This document shows, one piece after another, positions 23,668 to 32,356 of a stretch of DNA of 64,000 nt. The DNA comes from DASWJZ01 sp964440525 (GTDB lineage: Bacteria > Pseudomonadota > Alphaproteobacteria > Rhizobiales > Afifellaceae). Where the stretch lies: assembly GCA_964440525.1 (NCBI GenBank), contig CAYTTC010000005.1:1-64000 (forward strand). Direction: 5' to 3'. Numbering within the stretch: the first letter of the stretch is position 1; each line of letters starts with the position of its first letter. The position numbers and the translations under genes are program-made. The notes beneath the pieces were generated by a model, which was given only the letters and a program-made list of their open reading frames with translations, had not been told where the DNA came from and made no database searches.

Positions 23668-25125
23668 ATGTATCTCGGGATCGATATCGGCACCTCATCG
23701 GTGAAGGTGGTGCTGATAGACGCGGATCAGCGGATCGTCGCGTCGCGCAGCGAGCCGCTCAGCGTCGAGCGCCCGCATCCGGGCTGGTCGGAGCAGGATC
23801 CGGAGAGCTGGGTCGCGGCGACGTCAGGCGTGATCGACGCGATCTGCCGCGACCAACCGGAAGCGCTGAAGCGCGTGCGAGGCATCGGCCTCTCCGGCCA
23901 CATGCATGGGGCGACACTCATCGACAAAGCCGGCCGGCCGCTCCGTCCCTGCATTCTGTGGAACGACGGGCGTTCGGCGAAAGAGGCGGCGGAGCTCGAC
24001 GCCGATCCGCGCTTCCGTGCGATCACCGGCAACATCGTCTTCCCCGGCTTCACGGCGCCGAAGCTCGTATGGGTGCATCGCCACGAGCCAAAAATCTTCG
24101 GCAAGGTGGCGAAGGTTCTGCTGCCGAAGGACTATGTGCGGCTCTGGCTTACCGGCGACTATGCTTCCGACATGTCGGACTCCGCCGGCACATCGTGGCT
24201 CGATGTCGCCAGGCGCGACTGGTCGGACGAGCTGCTCGTCGCGACGCATCTCGAACGCGATCAGATGCCGGAGCTGTTCGAGGGCACGGAGGCGACCGGA
24301 AAGCTCCGCGCCGTGCTTGCAACTCGCTGGGGCATGAAAGAGGCGCCGGTTGTCGCCGGCGGCGCCGGCGACAATGCGGCCTCAGCCTGCGGCGTCGGAA
24401 CTGTCGCACCCGGCTCGGCCTTCGTCTCGCTCGGCACGTCGGGTGTGCTCTTCGTCTCCAACGAGAAATTCCGCCCGAACCCCGCGAGCGCGGTCCACGC
24501 TTTCTGTCATGCGCTCCCAAAGACCTGGCATCAGATGGGCGTGATCCTCTCCGCCGCCTCCTCGCTCGAATGGCTTGCCGGTGTGACCGGGTCGAGCGCC
24601 GGTGAGCTCGACCGGTTCGTGGAGGATACGCCGGCGGGCGAGGAGCCGCTTTTCTTCCTGCCTTATCTCTCCGGCGAGCGGACGCCGCACAACGATGCGA
24701 GCGCGCGCGGCAGCTTTGTCGGCCTCTCGCACCAGACGGATCGTGCGGCACTTGCGCGCGCCGTCATGGAGGGCGTTGCATTCGCCTTCGCCGATTCCAT
24801 CGAAGCGCTTCGGGTTGCCGGCACCAAAGTCGAGCGGGCGACCGCAGTCGGCGGCGGCTCGCGCTCGCGCGCCTGGCTAAAAATCATCGCGAACGTCTTG
24901 AACCTGCCGATCGACATCCCCGCGGAGGGAGATTTCGGCGCTGGGCTTGGCGCGGCGCGGCTCGGGCTCATCGCTGCCGAGGGCGCCGATCCGATCGCCG
25001 TCTGCCGGCCGCCGGCGGTGCAGGAATCGATCATGCCCGAGCGCGGCGCAGCAGATGCCTATCGCGCCGCCTTCCAGCGCTATCGCGCGCTCTATCCCGC
25101 CATCAAGGAGGCTCTCAAGTCATGA
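23668..25125 (+). CDS. xylB: Xylulokinase
   Basis: A 485-residue FGGY-family sugar kinase that phosphorylates D-xylulose. The ATG at 23668 (MYLGIDIGTSSVKVVLID) with AGGCGGAG upstream is preferred to the start 33 bases earlier. Typical segments are GLSGHMHGATLIDKAGRPLRPCILWNDGR, the ASACGVGTVAPGSAFVSLGTSGVLF phosphate loop and LPYLSGERTPHND, followed by AVGGGSRSRAWLKIIANVLNLPI. It overlaps xylA by ATGA, so the two form a xylose catabolic unit. The xylose transporter and a regulator are not in the window, and the pair splits the purine genes. Confidence 0.95.
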   Translation: MYLGIDIGTSSVKVVLIDADQRIVASRSEPLSVERPHPGWSEQDPESWVAATSGVIDAICRDQPEALKRVRGIGLSGHMHGATLIDKAGRPLRPCILWNDGRSAKEAAELDADPRFRAITGNIVFPGFTAPKLVWVHRHEPKIFGKVAKVLLPKDYVRLWLTGDYASDMSDSAGTSWLDVARRDWSDELLVATHLERDQMPELFEGTEATGKLRAVLATRWGMKEAPVVAGGAGDNAASACGVGTVAPGSAFVSLGTSGVLFVSNEKFRPNPASAVHAFCHALPKTWHQMGVILSAASSLEWLAGVTGSSAGELDRFVEDTPAGEEPLFFLPYLSGERTPHNDASARGSFVGLSHQTDRAALARAVMEGVAFAFADSIEALRVAGTKVERATAVGGGSRSRAWLKIIANVLNLPIDIPAEGDFGAGLGAARLGLIAAEGADPIAVCRPPAVQESIMPERGAADAYRAAFQRYRALYPAIKEALKS

Positions 25126-26432
25126 GCACCGGCTTTTTCGGCAACCAGAAGCCTGTCCGCTACGAGGGACCGGAAAGCCGCAACCCCCTCGCCTTCCGCG
25201 TCTACGACCCCGACCGGATCGTGCTCGGCAAGCGGATGGAGGACCACTTTCGCTTCGCCGTCTGCTACTGGCACAGTTTTGCTTGGCCGGGTACCGATCC
25301 GTTCGGCGGTCCGACACTCCTTAGGCCCTGGTTCGGTGAGGGCATGGAGAAAGCGCGGCTCAAGGCCGATGTCGCCTTCGAGATGTTCGAGCTGCTCGGC
25401 GTCCCCTTCTTCAGCTTTCACGACCGCGACATCGCGCCGGAAGGAGCGTCGCTCGCGGAATCGAACCGCAATGTGCGCGAGATCGCCGATATCTTCGCGA
25501 AGAAGATGGAGACCGCGAAGGTCAAGCTTCTCTGGGGAACCGCCAACCTCTTCTCCAACCGCCGCTTCATGGCGGGCGCCGCGACCAATCCCGATCCCGA
25601 GGTCTTTGCCTATGCCGCCGCGCAGGTGAAGAACGCGCTCGACGTCACCCATGAGCTAGGCGGCGCGAACTACGTGCTCTGGGGCGGACGCGAGGGCTAC
25701 GAGACGCTTCTCAACACCGACATGAAACGCGAGCTCGCGCAGCTCGGCCGCTTCCTGACCATGGTGGTCGAGCACAAGGAAAAGATCGGCTTCAAGGGCA
25801 CAATCCTGATCGAGCCGAAGCCGAAGGAGCCCACAAAGCACCAGTACGATTTCGACGTCGGCACGATTTTCGGGATGCTGAAGGCCTACGACCTCGAGAA
25901 AAAGGTGAAGATCAATATCGAGCAGAACCACGCGATCCTGGCCGGTCACTCGTTCCAGCACGAGATCCAGCTCGCCGCGGCGCTCGGCATTTTCGGCTCG
26001 CTCGACCTGAACCGCGGCGACGATCTCCTGGGTTGGGACACCGACCAGTTCGCCATGAGCGGGCCGGAACTGACGCTGATGATGGTGGAAGTGCTGCGCG
26101 CCGGTGGCTTCACGACCGGCGGCATGAATTTCGACGCAAAGATCCGCCGCCAGTCGATCGAGCCTGACGACCTGCTCCACGCGCATGTCGGCTCGATGGA
26201 TGCGACCGCGAAGGCGCTACTGAACGCCGAGGCGATCATGAAGGACGGCGCGCTGCAGAAATTCGTCGACGACCGCTATTCGGGCTGGAACGGCGCGCTC
26301 GGCAAGGACATGCTTTCGGGCAAGAAGAGCCTCGACGACCTCGCCACCTACGTGGCGGAGAAGAAGCTCGACCCGCAGCCGAAGAGCGGAAGGCAGGAGT
26401 ATTTGGAAAACCTGGTCAATCGGTTTGGGTGA
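25122..26432 (+). CDS. xylA: Xylose isomerase
   Basis: The 436-residue class II enzyme converts D-xylose to D-xylulose in a metal-dependent TIM barrel. Active-site signature FFSFHDRDIAPEG contains the catalytic histidine and aspartate, and metal-binding residues lie in ILIEPKPKEPTKHQYDFD, KVNIEQNHA-type KINIEQNHAILAGHSFQHE, LDLNRGDDLLGWDTDQF and MNFDAKIRRQS. The N-terminal extension and total length match class II enzymes. It is translationally coupled to xylB and followed by the HigBA locus after 60 bases. Confidence 0.96.
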   Translation: MSTGFFGNQKPVRYEGPESRNPLAFRVYDPDRIVLGKRMEDHFRFAVCYWHSFAWPGTDPFGGPTLLRPWFGEGMEKARLKADVAFEMFELLGVPFFSFHDRDIAPEGASLAESNRNVREIADIFAKKMETAKVKLLWGTANLFSNRRFMAGAATNPDPEVFAYAAAQVKNALDVTHELGGANYVLWGGREGYETLLNTDMKRELAQLGRFLTMVVEHKEKIGFKGTILIEPKPKEPTKHQYDFDVGTIFGMLKAYDLEKKVKINIEQNHAILAGHSFQHEIQLAAALGIFGSLDLNRGDDLLGWDTDQFAMSGPELTLMMVEVLRAGGFTTGGMNFDAKIRRQSIEPDDLLHAHVGSMDATAKALLNAEAIMKDGALQKFVDDRYSGWNGALGKDMLSGKKSLDDLATYVAEKKLDPQPKSGRQEYLENLVNRFG

Positions 26433-26458
26433 GCACAGTCGCGAGTGTAATGCAATGC

Positions 26459-26487
26459 TTGACACCCGTCGCGCGCTCCTTTACACG
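26459..26487 (+). promoter_or_regulatory. Candidate promoter of higBA
   Basis: A perfect TTGACA (26459-26464) is followed after 17 bases by TACACG, a poor -10. GTGTAA and TTACAC flank it as short inverted arms and might be an antitoxin operator. The start codon at 26493 would leave almost no leader, so HigB may be translated from a near-leaderless message. Confidence 0.35.
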
Positions 26488-26492
26488 CTTCG

Positions 26493-26771
26493 ATGATTAG
26501 GAGCTTCCGGAACCGTGCTCTCCGACAACTTTGGGAAACCGGGTCCGCAAGCAGGATCGACAGGCGTATGCACGCCAGGCTCCTACGTCGGCTGGATGTC
26601 ATTGATCGGGCAACCGTTCGCGAGGACCTGAATGTCCCCGGGTTCGACTTCCATCCGCTTCGTGGGTTCGGCCCGGTTCGCTACTCCATCCACGTGAACG
26701 GCCCCTGGTGCATCACGTTCGAATTCGAGGATGGCGATGCAAGTGGTGTGGATTTCGAGCAGTACCATTGA
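26493..26771 (+). CDS. higB: HigB-type (RelE superfamily) mRNA interferase toxin
   Basis: A 92-residue toxin of the HigB-1 family, which cleaves mRNA on the ribosome. Recognised by MIRSFRNRALRQLWETGSASRID at the start, the basic RLLRRLDVIDRA segment, GFDFHPLRG and the end RYSIHVNGPWCITFEFEDGDASGVDFEQYH, which are close to the family consensus. Gene order toxin-then-antitoxin is typical of hig systems. The cognate antitoxin follows after 50 bases. The locus sits between xylA and puuD, at a junction where gene direction changes. Confidence 0.92.
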   Translation: MIRSFRNRALRQLWETGSASRIDRRMHARLLRRLDVIDRATVREDLNVPGFDFHPLRGFGPVRYSIHVNGPWCITFEFEDGDASGVDFEQYH

Positions 26772-26821
26772 TGCAGCGGCACTCCAGGCGTCGGACTTTC
26801 CCTGCAAAACGGAGACGATAG

Positions 26822-27142
26822 ATGCAGCGAGCGTATGAGGCACATCGGCCCTCGCGTCCGCCTACGCATCCCGGGGCGGTGCTCCGCGAGGACGTTCTGC
26901 CGGCCCTTCGCATGAGCGTCACCGACGTTGCGGCGCATCTGCGGGTCAGTCGCCAAACGCTCCACCGGATTCTCGCGGAAAAAGCAGCCATCACGCCCGA
27001 AATGGCGGTCCGGCTGGGAAAATTCTGCGGGAACGGACCGGGTCTTTGGCTCCGGATGCAGCAGGCTCACGATCTATGGCACGCCGAGCGGACGCTGAAG
27101 GACGAGGTCAAGGCCATCCCCACGGCGCAGGAGGCGGCGTAG
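26822..27142 (+). CDS. higA: HigA-type antitoxin (HTH_XRE)
   Basis: A 106-residue antitoxin with the HigA opening HPGAVLREDVLPALRMSVTDVAAHLRVSRQTLHRILAEKAAITPEMAVRLGKF, a Cro/CI-type helix-turn-helix at about residues 30-68, and the family's GNGPGLWLRMQQAHDLWHAE. It neutralises HigB and represses the operon. CGGAGA lies seven bases before its ATG. It ends only five bases from the convergent puuD stop, so the locus is tightly fitted into the purine region. Confidence 0.93.
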   Translation: MQRAYEAHRPSRPPTHPGAVLREDVLPALRMSVTDVAAHLRVSRQTLHRILAEKAAITPEMAVRLGKFCGNGPGLWLRMQQAHDLWHAERTLKDEVKAIPTAQEAA

Positions 27143-27147
27143 AAAAC

Positions 27148-28341
27148 CTACCTTGCCTTCGCGCCCTGCTCGATCCAGGCGCCAAGCCTCGCGCGCTCTT
27201 CCCTCGTCATACCCGTGGTATTGCCGAGCGGCATAATGTCAGACAGCACGGTCTGCTGCTCGATCTTACTCGCGTAGAGTCGGATCTCTTCCAGCGTATC
27301 GAGCGCTACGCCCTTCGGCGCCGCAGGATAATCCTTGTTCGCCGGCGTCGCGGAGTGGCACTGGATGCAATGCTTTTCGATGATCGGATGGATGTCGGCG
27401 AAGGAAGCGCCGCCCGTAATGGGCGCCGCACCGGGGCGATAGGCGGTGATCATGATCAGCACAATCACCACCGCGACCGCGGCAGGGATCGAAGCGAGCG
27501 CAACGGTGGTCAGGATCCCGTGATTGGTGACGTTGAAGAAATGGCGGATCAGGCCACCGACGACCACGATTCCGAGCGCGATCAGCGGGCTCCAGGGATG
27601 CCCGAACATGATCGGATAATGGTTGGAGATCATCATGAAGATGACGGGCAGCGTCAGATAATTGTTGTGGAGCGAGCGCTCCGCCGCCTCTTTTCCGAGC
27701 GCGGGATCTGGCTTCCGCCCAGCAATCAGGTCGGCCACCACGATCTTCTGGTTTGGAATGATGACGAAGAACACGCTTGCGGCCATGATCGTGCCGATCA
27801 GCGAGCCGACGTGCAGGAACGCCGCGCGGTCGGAAAAGACGCCGTGGTAGAAGAAGGTAAAGGCCGCGATCTCGATGAAGAGCGCGACGGCGAGCGGCCC
27901 GCGTTTCTGACCGAGCGGCGACTTGCACAGGCCATCGTAGATGAACCAACCGGCGGCCAGCGATCCAGCCGAGAGGACGATTGCCCAGGCTGGGTCGAGC
28001 GGGATTTTTTCTTTGTCGATCAGAAAAGCGTCGGCGCCGAAATAGTAGATAACGGCAAGCAGCAGGAAGCCGGTGATCCAGGTGAAATAGGCTTCGTATT
28101 TGAACCAGTGCAGCTCGTCGGGCATTCGGTCGGGCGCGACCGCGTATTTCTCGGCGAGATAGAAGCCGCCGCCATGCACCATCCAGGTCTCGCCGGCGAT
28201 GCCCGGGTCCTGGCCGTCGCGCTTCTTCAGGCTCGCCTCCAGCCAGATGAAGAAAAACGACGTGCCGATCCAGGCGATGCCGGTCATGACATGCGCCCAG
28301 CGCAGCACCGCGTTCAGCCATTCGAGGATCGCCGCGCTCAT
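27148..28341 (-). CDS. puuD: Membrane urate oxidase (urate hydroxylase) with C-terminal cytochrome c domain
   Basis: A 397-residue protein that oxidises urate to 5-hydroxyisourate and passes electrons to a fused periplasmic c-type haem, so it makes no H2O2. About eight membrane helices (residues 1-300) carry the PuuD signature RWAHVMTGIAWIGTSFFFIWLEASL, FKYEAYFTWITGF and NHYPIMFGH. The C-terminal domain has the haem site CIQCH and a likely axial methionine in IMPLGNTTGM. ATG 28341 avoids overlap with guaD; an ATG at 28380 in the same frame would add 13 residues. Last gene of the uraH-xdhABC-guaD-puuD operon. Confidence 0.93.
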   Translation of the reverse strand: MSAAILEWLNAVLRWAHVMTGIAWIGTSFFFIWLEASLKKRDGQDPGIAGETWMVHGGGFYLAEKYAVAPDRMPDELHWFKYEAYFTWITGFLLLAVIYYFGADAFLIDKEKIPLDPAWAIVLSAGSLAAGWFIYDGLCKSPLGQKRGPLAVALFIEIAAFTFFYHGVFSDRAAFLHVGSLIGTIMAASVFFVIIPNQKIVVADLIAGRKPDPALGKEAAERSLHNNYLTLPVIFMMISNHYPIMFGHPWSPLIALGIVVVGGLIRHFFNVTNHGILTTVALASIPAAVAVVIVLIMITAYRPGAAPITGGASFADIHPIIEKHCIQCHSATPANKDYPAAPKGVALDTLEEIRLYASKIEQQTVLSDIMPLGNTTGMTREERARLGAWIEQGAKAR

Positions 28342-28346
28342 CGAGG

Positions 28347-28826
28347 TCAGTACTGAACCTTGTCGGGCTTTTTCTGCCACTCGGCGAAGACGGCCTCAGC
28401 CTCCGGCAATTCGAGCTTCACCGTCGGGATGGTGCGGGCGTCGATCGGCTTCGATACCTCGTCGTAGATGAGCGCATCGTCGAAGCCGATCGCAGCGGCG
28501 TCCTCACGGGAGTTGGCGAAGAAGATGCGGTCGATCCGCGCCCAATAGATGGCGGCGAGGCACATCGGGCATGGCTCGCAGCTCGTGTAGATGTCGCAGC
28601 CGACAAGCGAGAACGATCCGAGCGTTGCACAGCCGCCGCGGATCGCCGTCACCTCGGCGTGCGCCGTCGGATCGTTCGTCGAGGTGACCTTATTCCAGCC
28701 TTCGGCGATCACCTTGCCGTCCTTGACGATGATGGCGCCGAATGGCCCGCCGGCTCCTTCCCGCATGCGCTCCGCCGAGAGTTTTACGGCGCGGCGCATG
28801 AATTCGCGATGCGGCTCAGCGTCCAT
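28347..28826 (-). CDS. guaD: Guanine deaminase (cytidine-deaminase fold)
   Basis: A 159-residue zinc deaminase converting guanine to xanthine, the entry to the pathway encoded by its neighbours. Zinc ligands and general acid/base are seen in TAHAEVTAIRGGC (H-A-E) and YTSCEPCPMCLAAIYWARIDRIFFA (P-C-P-M-C). The C-terminal segment, FDDALIYDEVSKPI, resembles Bacillus GuaD. It overlaps xdhC by 11 bases and ends six bases before puuD, so it is firmly within the operon. Adenosine-type tRNA deaminase (TadA) is excluded by the missing C-terminal basic tail and by the context. Confidence 0.9.
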   Translation of the reverse strand: MDAEPHREFMRRAVKLSAERMREGAGGPFGAIIVKDGKVIAEGWNKVTSTNDPTAHAEVTAIRGGCATLGSFSLVGCDIYTSCEPCPMCLAAIYWARIDRIFFANSREDAAAIGFDDALIYDEVSKPIDARTIPTVKLELPEAEAVFAEWQKKPDKVQY

Positions 28827-29805
28827 GCAGCACCGAGGCGGTGGCGCGTAACAGGTTCCGCTCGCGGCGCATCAACAGGTCGGCGGCAAAGGAAGCGGCG
28901 ATCGCGGTGGGCTCCTTGCTCTCGATGTCGGGGAGGCCGATCGGGCAAGTCAGGCGCGCGAGCTGCTCGCGCGAAATGCCGGCCTCGCCGAGCCGCTTGA
29001 CGAAGCGGGCGCGTTTCGTAGGAGACCCTATCAGGCCGAGATAGGCGAAGTCGTCGCGCCGCAGCACCGCCTCGCAGACAGCTTCGTCGAGCGGATGGCT
29101 GTGCGTCATCACGAGAAAGATCGTATCCGGCGGCGCTTCGTCGACCACAAGCTCGGGCATGGCAAGCGCAAGGCATTTCACGCCGGCAGGCGCCGGCTCG
29201 GGAAACTGCCCGGCGCGTCCGTCGATCCACGTAAAGGCGAAACCGAGAGGCGCCACCGCATACGCAATTGCGCGCCCGACATGGCCGGCACCGAAGAGCC
29301 AGAACGCCTGGGCCGGTGGATTGACGCGCTCGCGAACGATCGCCCGACTGCCCGCGAGGGTCGCGACGAACGCGGCTTCCTTTTGCCCGCCGCCGGCGCT
29401 CCAATCGCGACGAAAACCTCCCGCGTCGTCGAGCCGGACCGTCCGGAAAATCGGCGTCGGCTCCTCGGCGGCTCGCATCAGCTTCTTGAGCCAGGCGAGA
29501 TCGGCCGGCGCGAAGGGCTCGAAGGCAAGCATCACCGACCCGCCGCAGCATTGGTTGAGCTCGGGCCCGAGCGCCAGGCGAAGGAGCCCTGCCCCGCCAG
29601 ACTGCAGAAGCTCGCGCGCCTTCCGCATCGCGGTATGTTCAAGCTCGCCCCCGCCGATCGTGCCCGCAATCGTGCCTTCGGTGACGAGCATCTGCGCCCC
29701 GACCTCGCGCGGGCCTGAGCCCCTCAGCTCCACGACGTGCACGAGCGTCGCGGCATCGCCGCGTTCAAGCGCCTCCGCGAGGGCTGCGAGCCAGAACCGC
29801 ATCAA
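28816..29805 (-). CDS. xdhC: Xanthine dehydrogenase accessory protein XdhC
   Basis: A 329-residue chaperone that binds molybdenum cofactor, protects it during sulfuration and inserts it into XdhB. The XdhC/CoxI domain gives ATLVHVVELRGSGPREVGAQMLVTEGTIAGTIGGGELE near residues 20-57 and the conserved cysteine pair in ELNQCCGGSVML. The C-terminal Rossmann domain begins at AFWLFGAGHVGRAIAYAVAPLGF, followed by FLVMTHSHPLDEAV and YLGLIGSPTKRARF. It is separated from xdhB by a 94-base gap that is wholly inside a palindromic repeat, and overlaps guaD downstream. Confidence 0.94.
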   Translation of the reverse strand: MMRFWLAALAEALERGDAATLVHVVELRGSGPREVGAQMLVTEGTIAGTIGGGELEHTAMRKARELLQSGGAGLLRLALGPELNQCCGGSVMLAFEPFAPADLAWLKKLMRAAEEPTPIFRTVRLDDAGGFRRDWSAGGGQKEAAFVATLAGSRAIVRERVNPPAQAFWLFGAGHVGRAIAYAVAPLGFAFTWIDGRAGQFPEPAPAGVKCLALAMPELVVDEAPPDTIFLVMTHSHPLDEAVCEAVLRRDDFAYLGLIGSPTKRARFVKRLGEAGISREQLARLTCPIGLPDIESKEPTAIAASFAADLLMRRERNLLRATASVLHGR

Positions 29806-29820
29806 CCGCTGCTCCCAATG

Positions 29821-29962
29821 TTTGTCATCCCGGTTTGGCCGTCAGGCCAAGACCGGGACCCATGAACACAGGTCAAGAAACTAAAGCAGGGGCTCCACCT
29901 CATCCGGTCCTCTTCGGTGTTCGTGGGTCCCGGCCCTCGCTTCGGTCGGCCGGGATGACAAA
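29821..29962. repeat. Family A palindromic repeat, copy 1 (double hairpin, about 142 bases)
   Basis: The ends, TTTGTCATCCCGG and CCGGGATGACAAA, are inverted copies. Inside each arm is a smaller hairpin (CCGGTTTGGCC/GGCCAAGACCGG on the left), and an inner pair, ACCCATGAACAC and GTGTTCGTGGGT, is also inverted. A second copy lies at 52383-52534. The layout resembles the RIME/RPE-type mosaic elements of rhizobia. The left end lies in the xdhC-xdhB gap and the right end codes for the last 20 residues of XdhB. Confidence 0.85.
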
Positions 29963-32356
29963 CTTTGAGGTGGAGTCCGTCCCGCGGGCGCGCACATCTT
30001 CGACCGCGAAGAGGATTCTTTCGGGGGTCGCCGGCGTGTCGAGATGCGGGAAGACGCGATGGTCGCCGGCCGCGGCGACGGCGTCGGTCAGCGCCGAGAA
30101 AGCGGAGAGCGCCAGCATCAGCGGCGGCTCGCCCACCGCCTTGGAGCGGTAGATGGTGGGCGAGCGGTTCACGCCCTTCTCCCAGATCGCGATACGCATG
30201 TCGTCGGGGCGGTCGTTGGCGGTCGGGATCTTGTAGGTGGAGGGGGCGTGCGTCATCAGCCGGCCCTTCTCGTCCCACCACAATTCCTCGGTGGTCAGCC
30301 AGCCGACCCCCTGGATGAAGCCGCCTTCGATCTGACCGAGATCGACGGCCGGATTGAGCGAGCGTCCGACGTCATGGAGGATGTCGGCTCGGCGCAGTCG
30401 GTTTTCGCCGGTCAGCGTGTCGATGACCACTTCACTCACCGCCGCGCCATAGGCGAAGTAGAAGAACGGTTTTCCGCGCGCTTTTTCGCGGTCGTAATGG
30501 ATGTCGGGCGTCGCGTAGAACCCGGTCGAGGATAGCGAGACGCGCCCGAGATAGGCCTCCGCCACGAGATCGGAAAAGGCCATCTCCTCGTTTCCGACGC
30601 GCACGCGGTTCGGCAGGAAGACGATCTGCTCCTCGGGCACCTTGTATTTCCTGGCCGCAAACGCGACGAGCCGGCCCTTGATGGTCTCGGCCGCGGCCTT
30701 CGCCGCCATGCCGTTCATGTCGGAGCCGGAGGATGCGGCGGTCGCCGAGGTGTTCGGCACCTTGGCAGTGGTCGTCGCGGTGATCTTCACCCGGTCGAGG
30801 TCGATCTGGAATTCTTCCGCGACCACCTGCGCGACCTTGACGAAGAGCCCCTGTCCCATCTCCGTCCCGCCGTGGTTCAGGTGCACGGACCCGTCCTTGT
30901 AGACGTGCACCAGCGCGCCGGCCTGGTTCAGATGCGTCGTGGTGAAGGAAATGCCGAATTTCACCGGCGTCAGCGCGATGCCTTTCTTCAGGATTGGGCT
31001 CTTGGCATTGAAGGCGCGGACGGCCTCGCGGCGCGCGCGATAGTCGGAAGAGACTTCGAGCTCGTCCACCATCTCGGCAATGACGCAATCGGTCACCTCC
31101 ATGTGGTAGGGGGTGATGCCGCCGCCTTCGGCCGGATAGAAATTCGCGCTCCGCACATCGAGCGGGTCGCGGCCGAGCGTGAAGGCGATCTCGTCGATCG
31201 CCCGCTCGATCCCGAGCATCCCCTGTGGGCCGCCGAACCCGCGAAAGGCAGTGTTGGAGACGGTGTGCGTCTTCATCCGCCGGGAACGGATGAGGGCATT
31301 GTGAAGCTCGTAGGCATTGTCGGCGTGGAACATGGCGCGGTCGGCGATAGCCGCCGAAAGGTCCGCCGAATAGCCGCAACGCGCCGCATGGTCGAAGCGG
31401 ACGCCCTGGATCACGCCTTCATCGTCAAATCCCACATCGTAATTGATGCGAAAATCGTGCCGCTTGCCTGTCATTTCCATGTCGTCGTCGCGGTCGAGCC
31501 GGAGCTTTGCCGGCCGCCCCGTCTTCCCCGCGACGAGCGCGGCGATCGCCGCGAAGAGCGCCGGTTGGCTCTCCTTGCCACCGAAGCCGCCGCCCATCCG
31601 CCGCACTTCCACCGTCACGGCATTGTCGGAGAGGCCGAGCACCTTTGCGACGGTGTGCTGCACTTCCGCCGGATGCTGCGTGGAGGAATGGACGAGCATG
31701 TCGCCCGCCTCGCCCGGGATCGCATAAGCGACCTGGCCCTCGAGATAGAAATGGTCCTGCCCGCCGATGAAGATGCTGCCCTTGATGCGGCGCGGCGCGC
31801 GAGCGAGAGCGGCATCGACATCGCCGAGACGCATCTCGTGCACCGGCAGCAAATCGGCATCGGCCGCGAGCGCGTCGTCGACCGAGATCAGCGCCGGCAG
31901 ATCCTCGTATTCGACCCTGGCGAGCTTTGCCGCCGCGCGCGCAGCCTCGACACTCTCCGCCGCCACGGCGAACAGCGACTGGCCAACATACTGAACCTCG
32001 TCCTCGGCGAAGACCGGATCGTCGTGCATGACCGGGCTCGCATCGTTCTCGCCGGGAATATCCTTCGCTGTCAGCACGCAGACGACGCCTGGCGCAGAGC
32101 GGACGGCGGAAACATCGACAGACACGAGCCGCGCATGCGCGCGCTCGCTCATCGCGACATAGATCTGCAGCGTGCCGGGAAGCTCCGGCACGTCGTCGAC
32201 ATAGACCGCCTCGCCGGAAACGTGCAGCGCTGCGCTGTCGTGAACAACGGGCCGAGCCACACCGCCGCGGATGTTTTCGTCGTGCCGCGGAGGCTCGTGC
32301 GGCACAGAGGTGATCGTGCCCGCGCCGCTCCGGTCCTGGATGAGGGTCTCATCCAT
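29900..32356 (-). CDS. xdhB: Xanthine dehydrogenase, molybdopterin-binding subunit
   Basis: An 818-residue subunit oxidising hypoxanthine and xanthine to urate. Domain order: small a/b hammerhead (about 35-145; HVSGEAVYVDDVPELPGTLQIY), then Mo-cofactor domains with GGQDHFYLEGQVAYA, RMGGGFGGKESQ, FRGFGGPQGM, GTEMGQGLFVKVAQV, and the catalytic glutamate in SKAVGEPPLMLALSAF. It starts at the ATG overlapping the xdhA stop. The normal family end is near ATPERILFAVEDVRAR; here about 20 further residues (KFVIPADRSEGRDPRTPKRTG) are encoded by the right arm of a palindromic repeat that also supplies the stop codon. Confidence 0.95.
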   Translation of the reverse strand: MDETLIQDRSGAGTITSVPHEPPRHDENIRGGVARPVVHDSAALHVSGEAVYVDDVPELPGTLQIYVAMSERAHARLVSVDVSAVRSAPGVVCVLTAKDIPGENDASPVMHDDPVFAEDEVQYVGQSLFAVAAESVEAARAAAKLARVEYEDLPALISVDDALAADADLLPVHEMRLGDVDAALARAPRRIKGSIFIGGQDHFYLEGQVAYAIPGEAGDMLVHSSTQHPAEVQHTVAKVLGLSDNAVTVEVRRMGGGFGGKESQPALFAAIAALVAGKTGRPAKLRLDRDDDMEMTGKRHDFRINYDVGFDDEGVIQGVRFDHAARCGYSADLSAAIADRAMFHADNAYELHNALIRSRRMKTHTVSNTAFRGFGGPQGMLGIERAIDEIAFTLGRDPLDVRSANFYPAEGGGITPYHMEVTDCVIAEMVDELEVSSDYRARREAVRAFNAKSPILKKGIALTPVKFGISFTTTHLNQAGALVHVYKDGSVHLNHGGTEMGQGLFVKVAQVVAEEFQIDLDRVKITATTTAKVPNTSATAASSGSDMNGMAAKAAAETIKGRLVAFAARKYKVPEEQIVFLPNRVRVGNEEMAFSDLVAEAYLGRVSLSSTGFYATPDIHYDREKARGKPFFYFAYGAAVSEVVIDTLTGENRLRRADILHDVGRSLNPAVDLGQIEGGFIQGVGWLTTEELWWDEKGRLMTHAPSTYKIPTANDRPDDMRIAIWEKGVNRSPTIYRSKAVGEPPLMLALSAFSALTDAVAAAGDHRVFPHLDTPATPERILFAVEDVRARGTDSTSKFVIPADRSEGRDPRTPKRTG

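Noticed and set aside
29821..29962. Rho-independent terminator between xdhB and xdhC
   Set aside because: The strong hairpins belong to a dispersed palindromic repeat with no U-tract, and xdhC-guaD-puuD downstream need to be transcribed with xdhAB.
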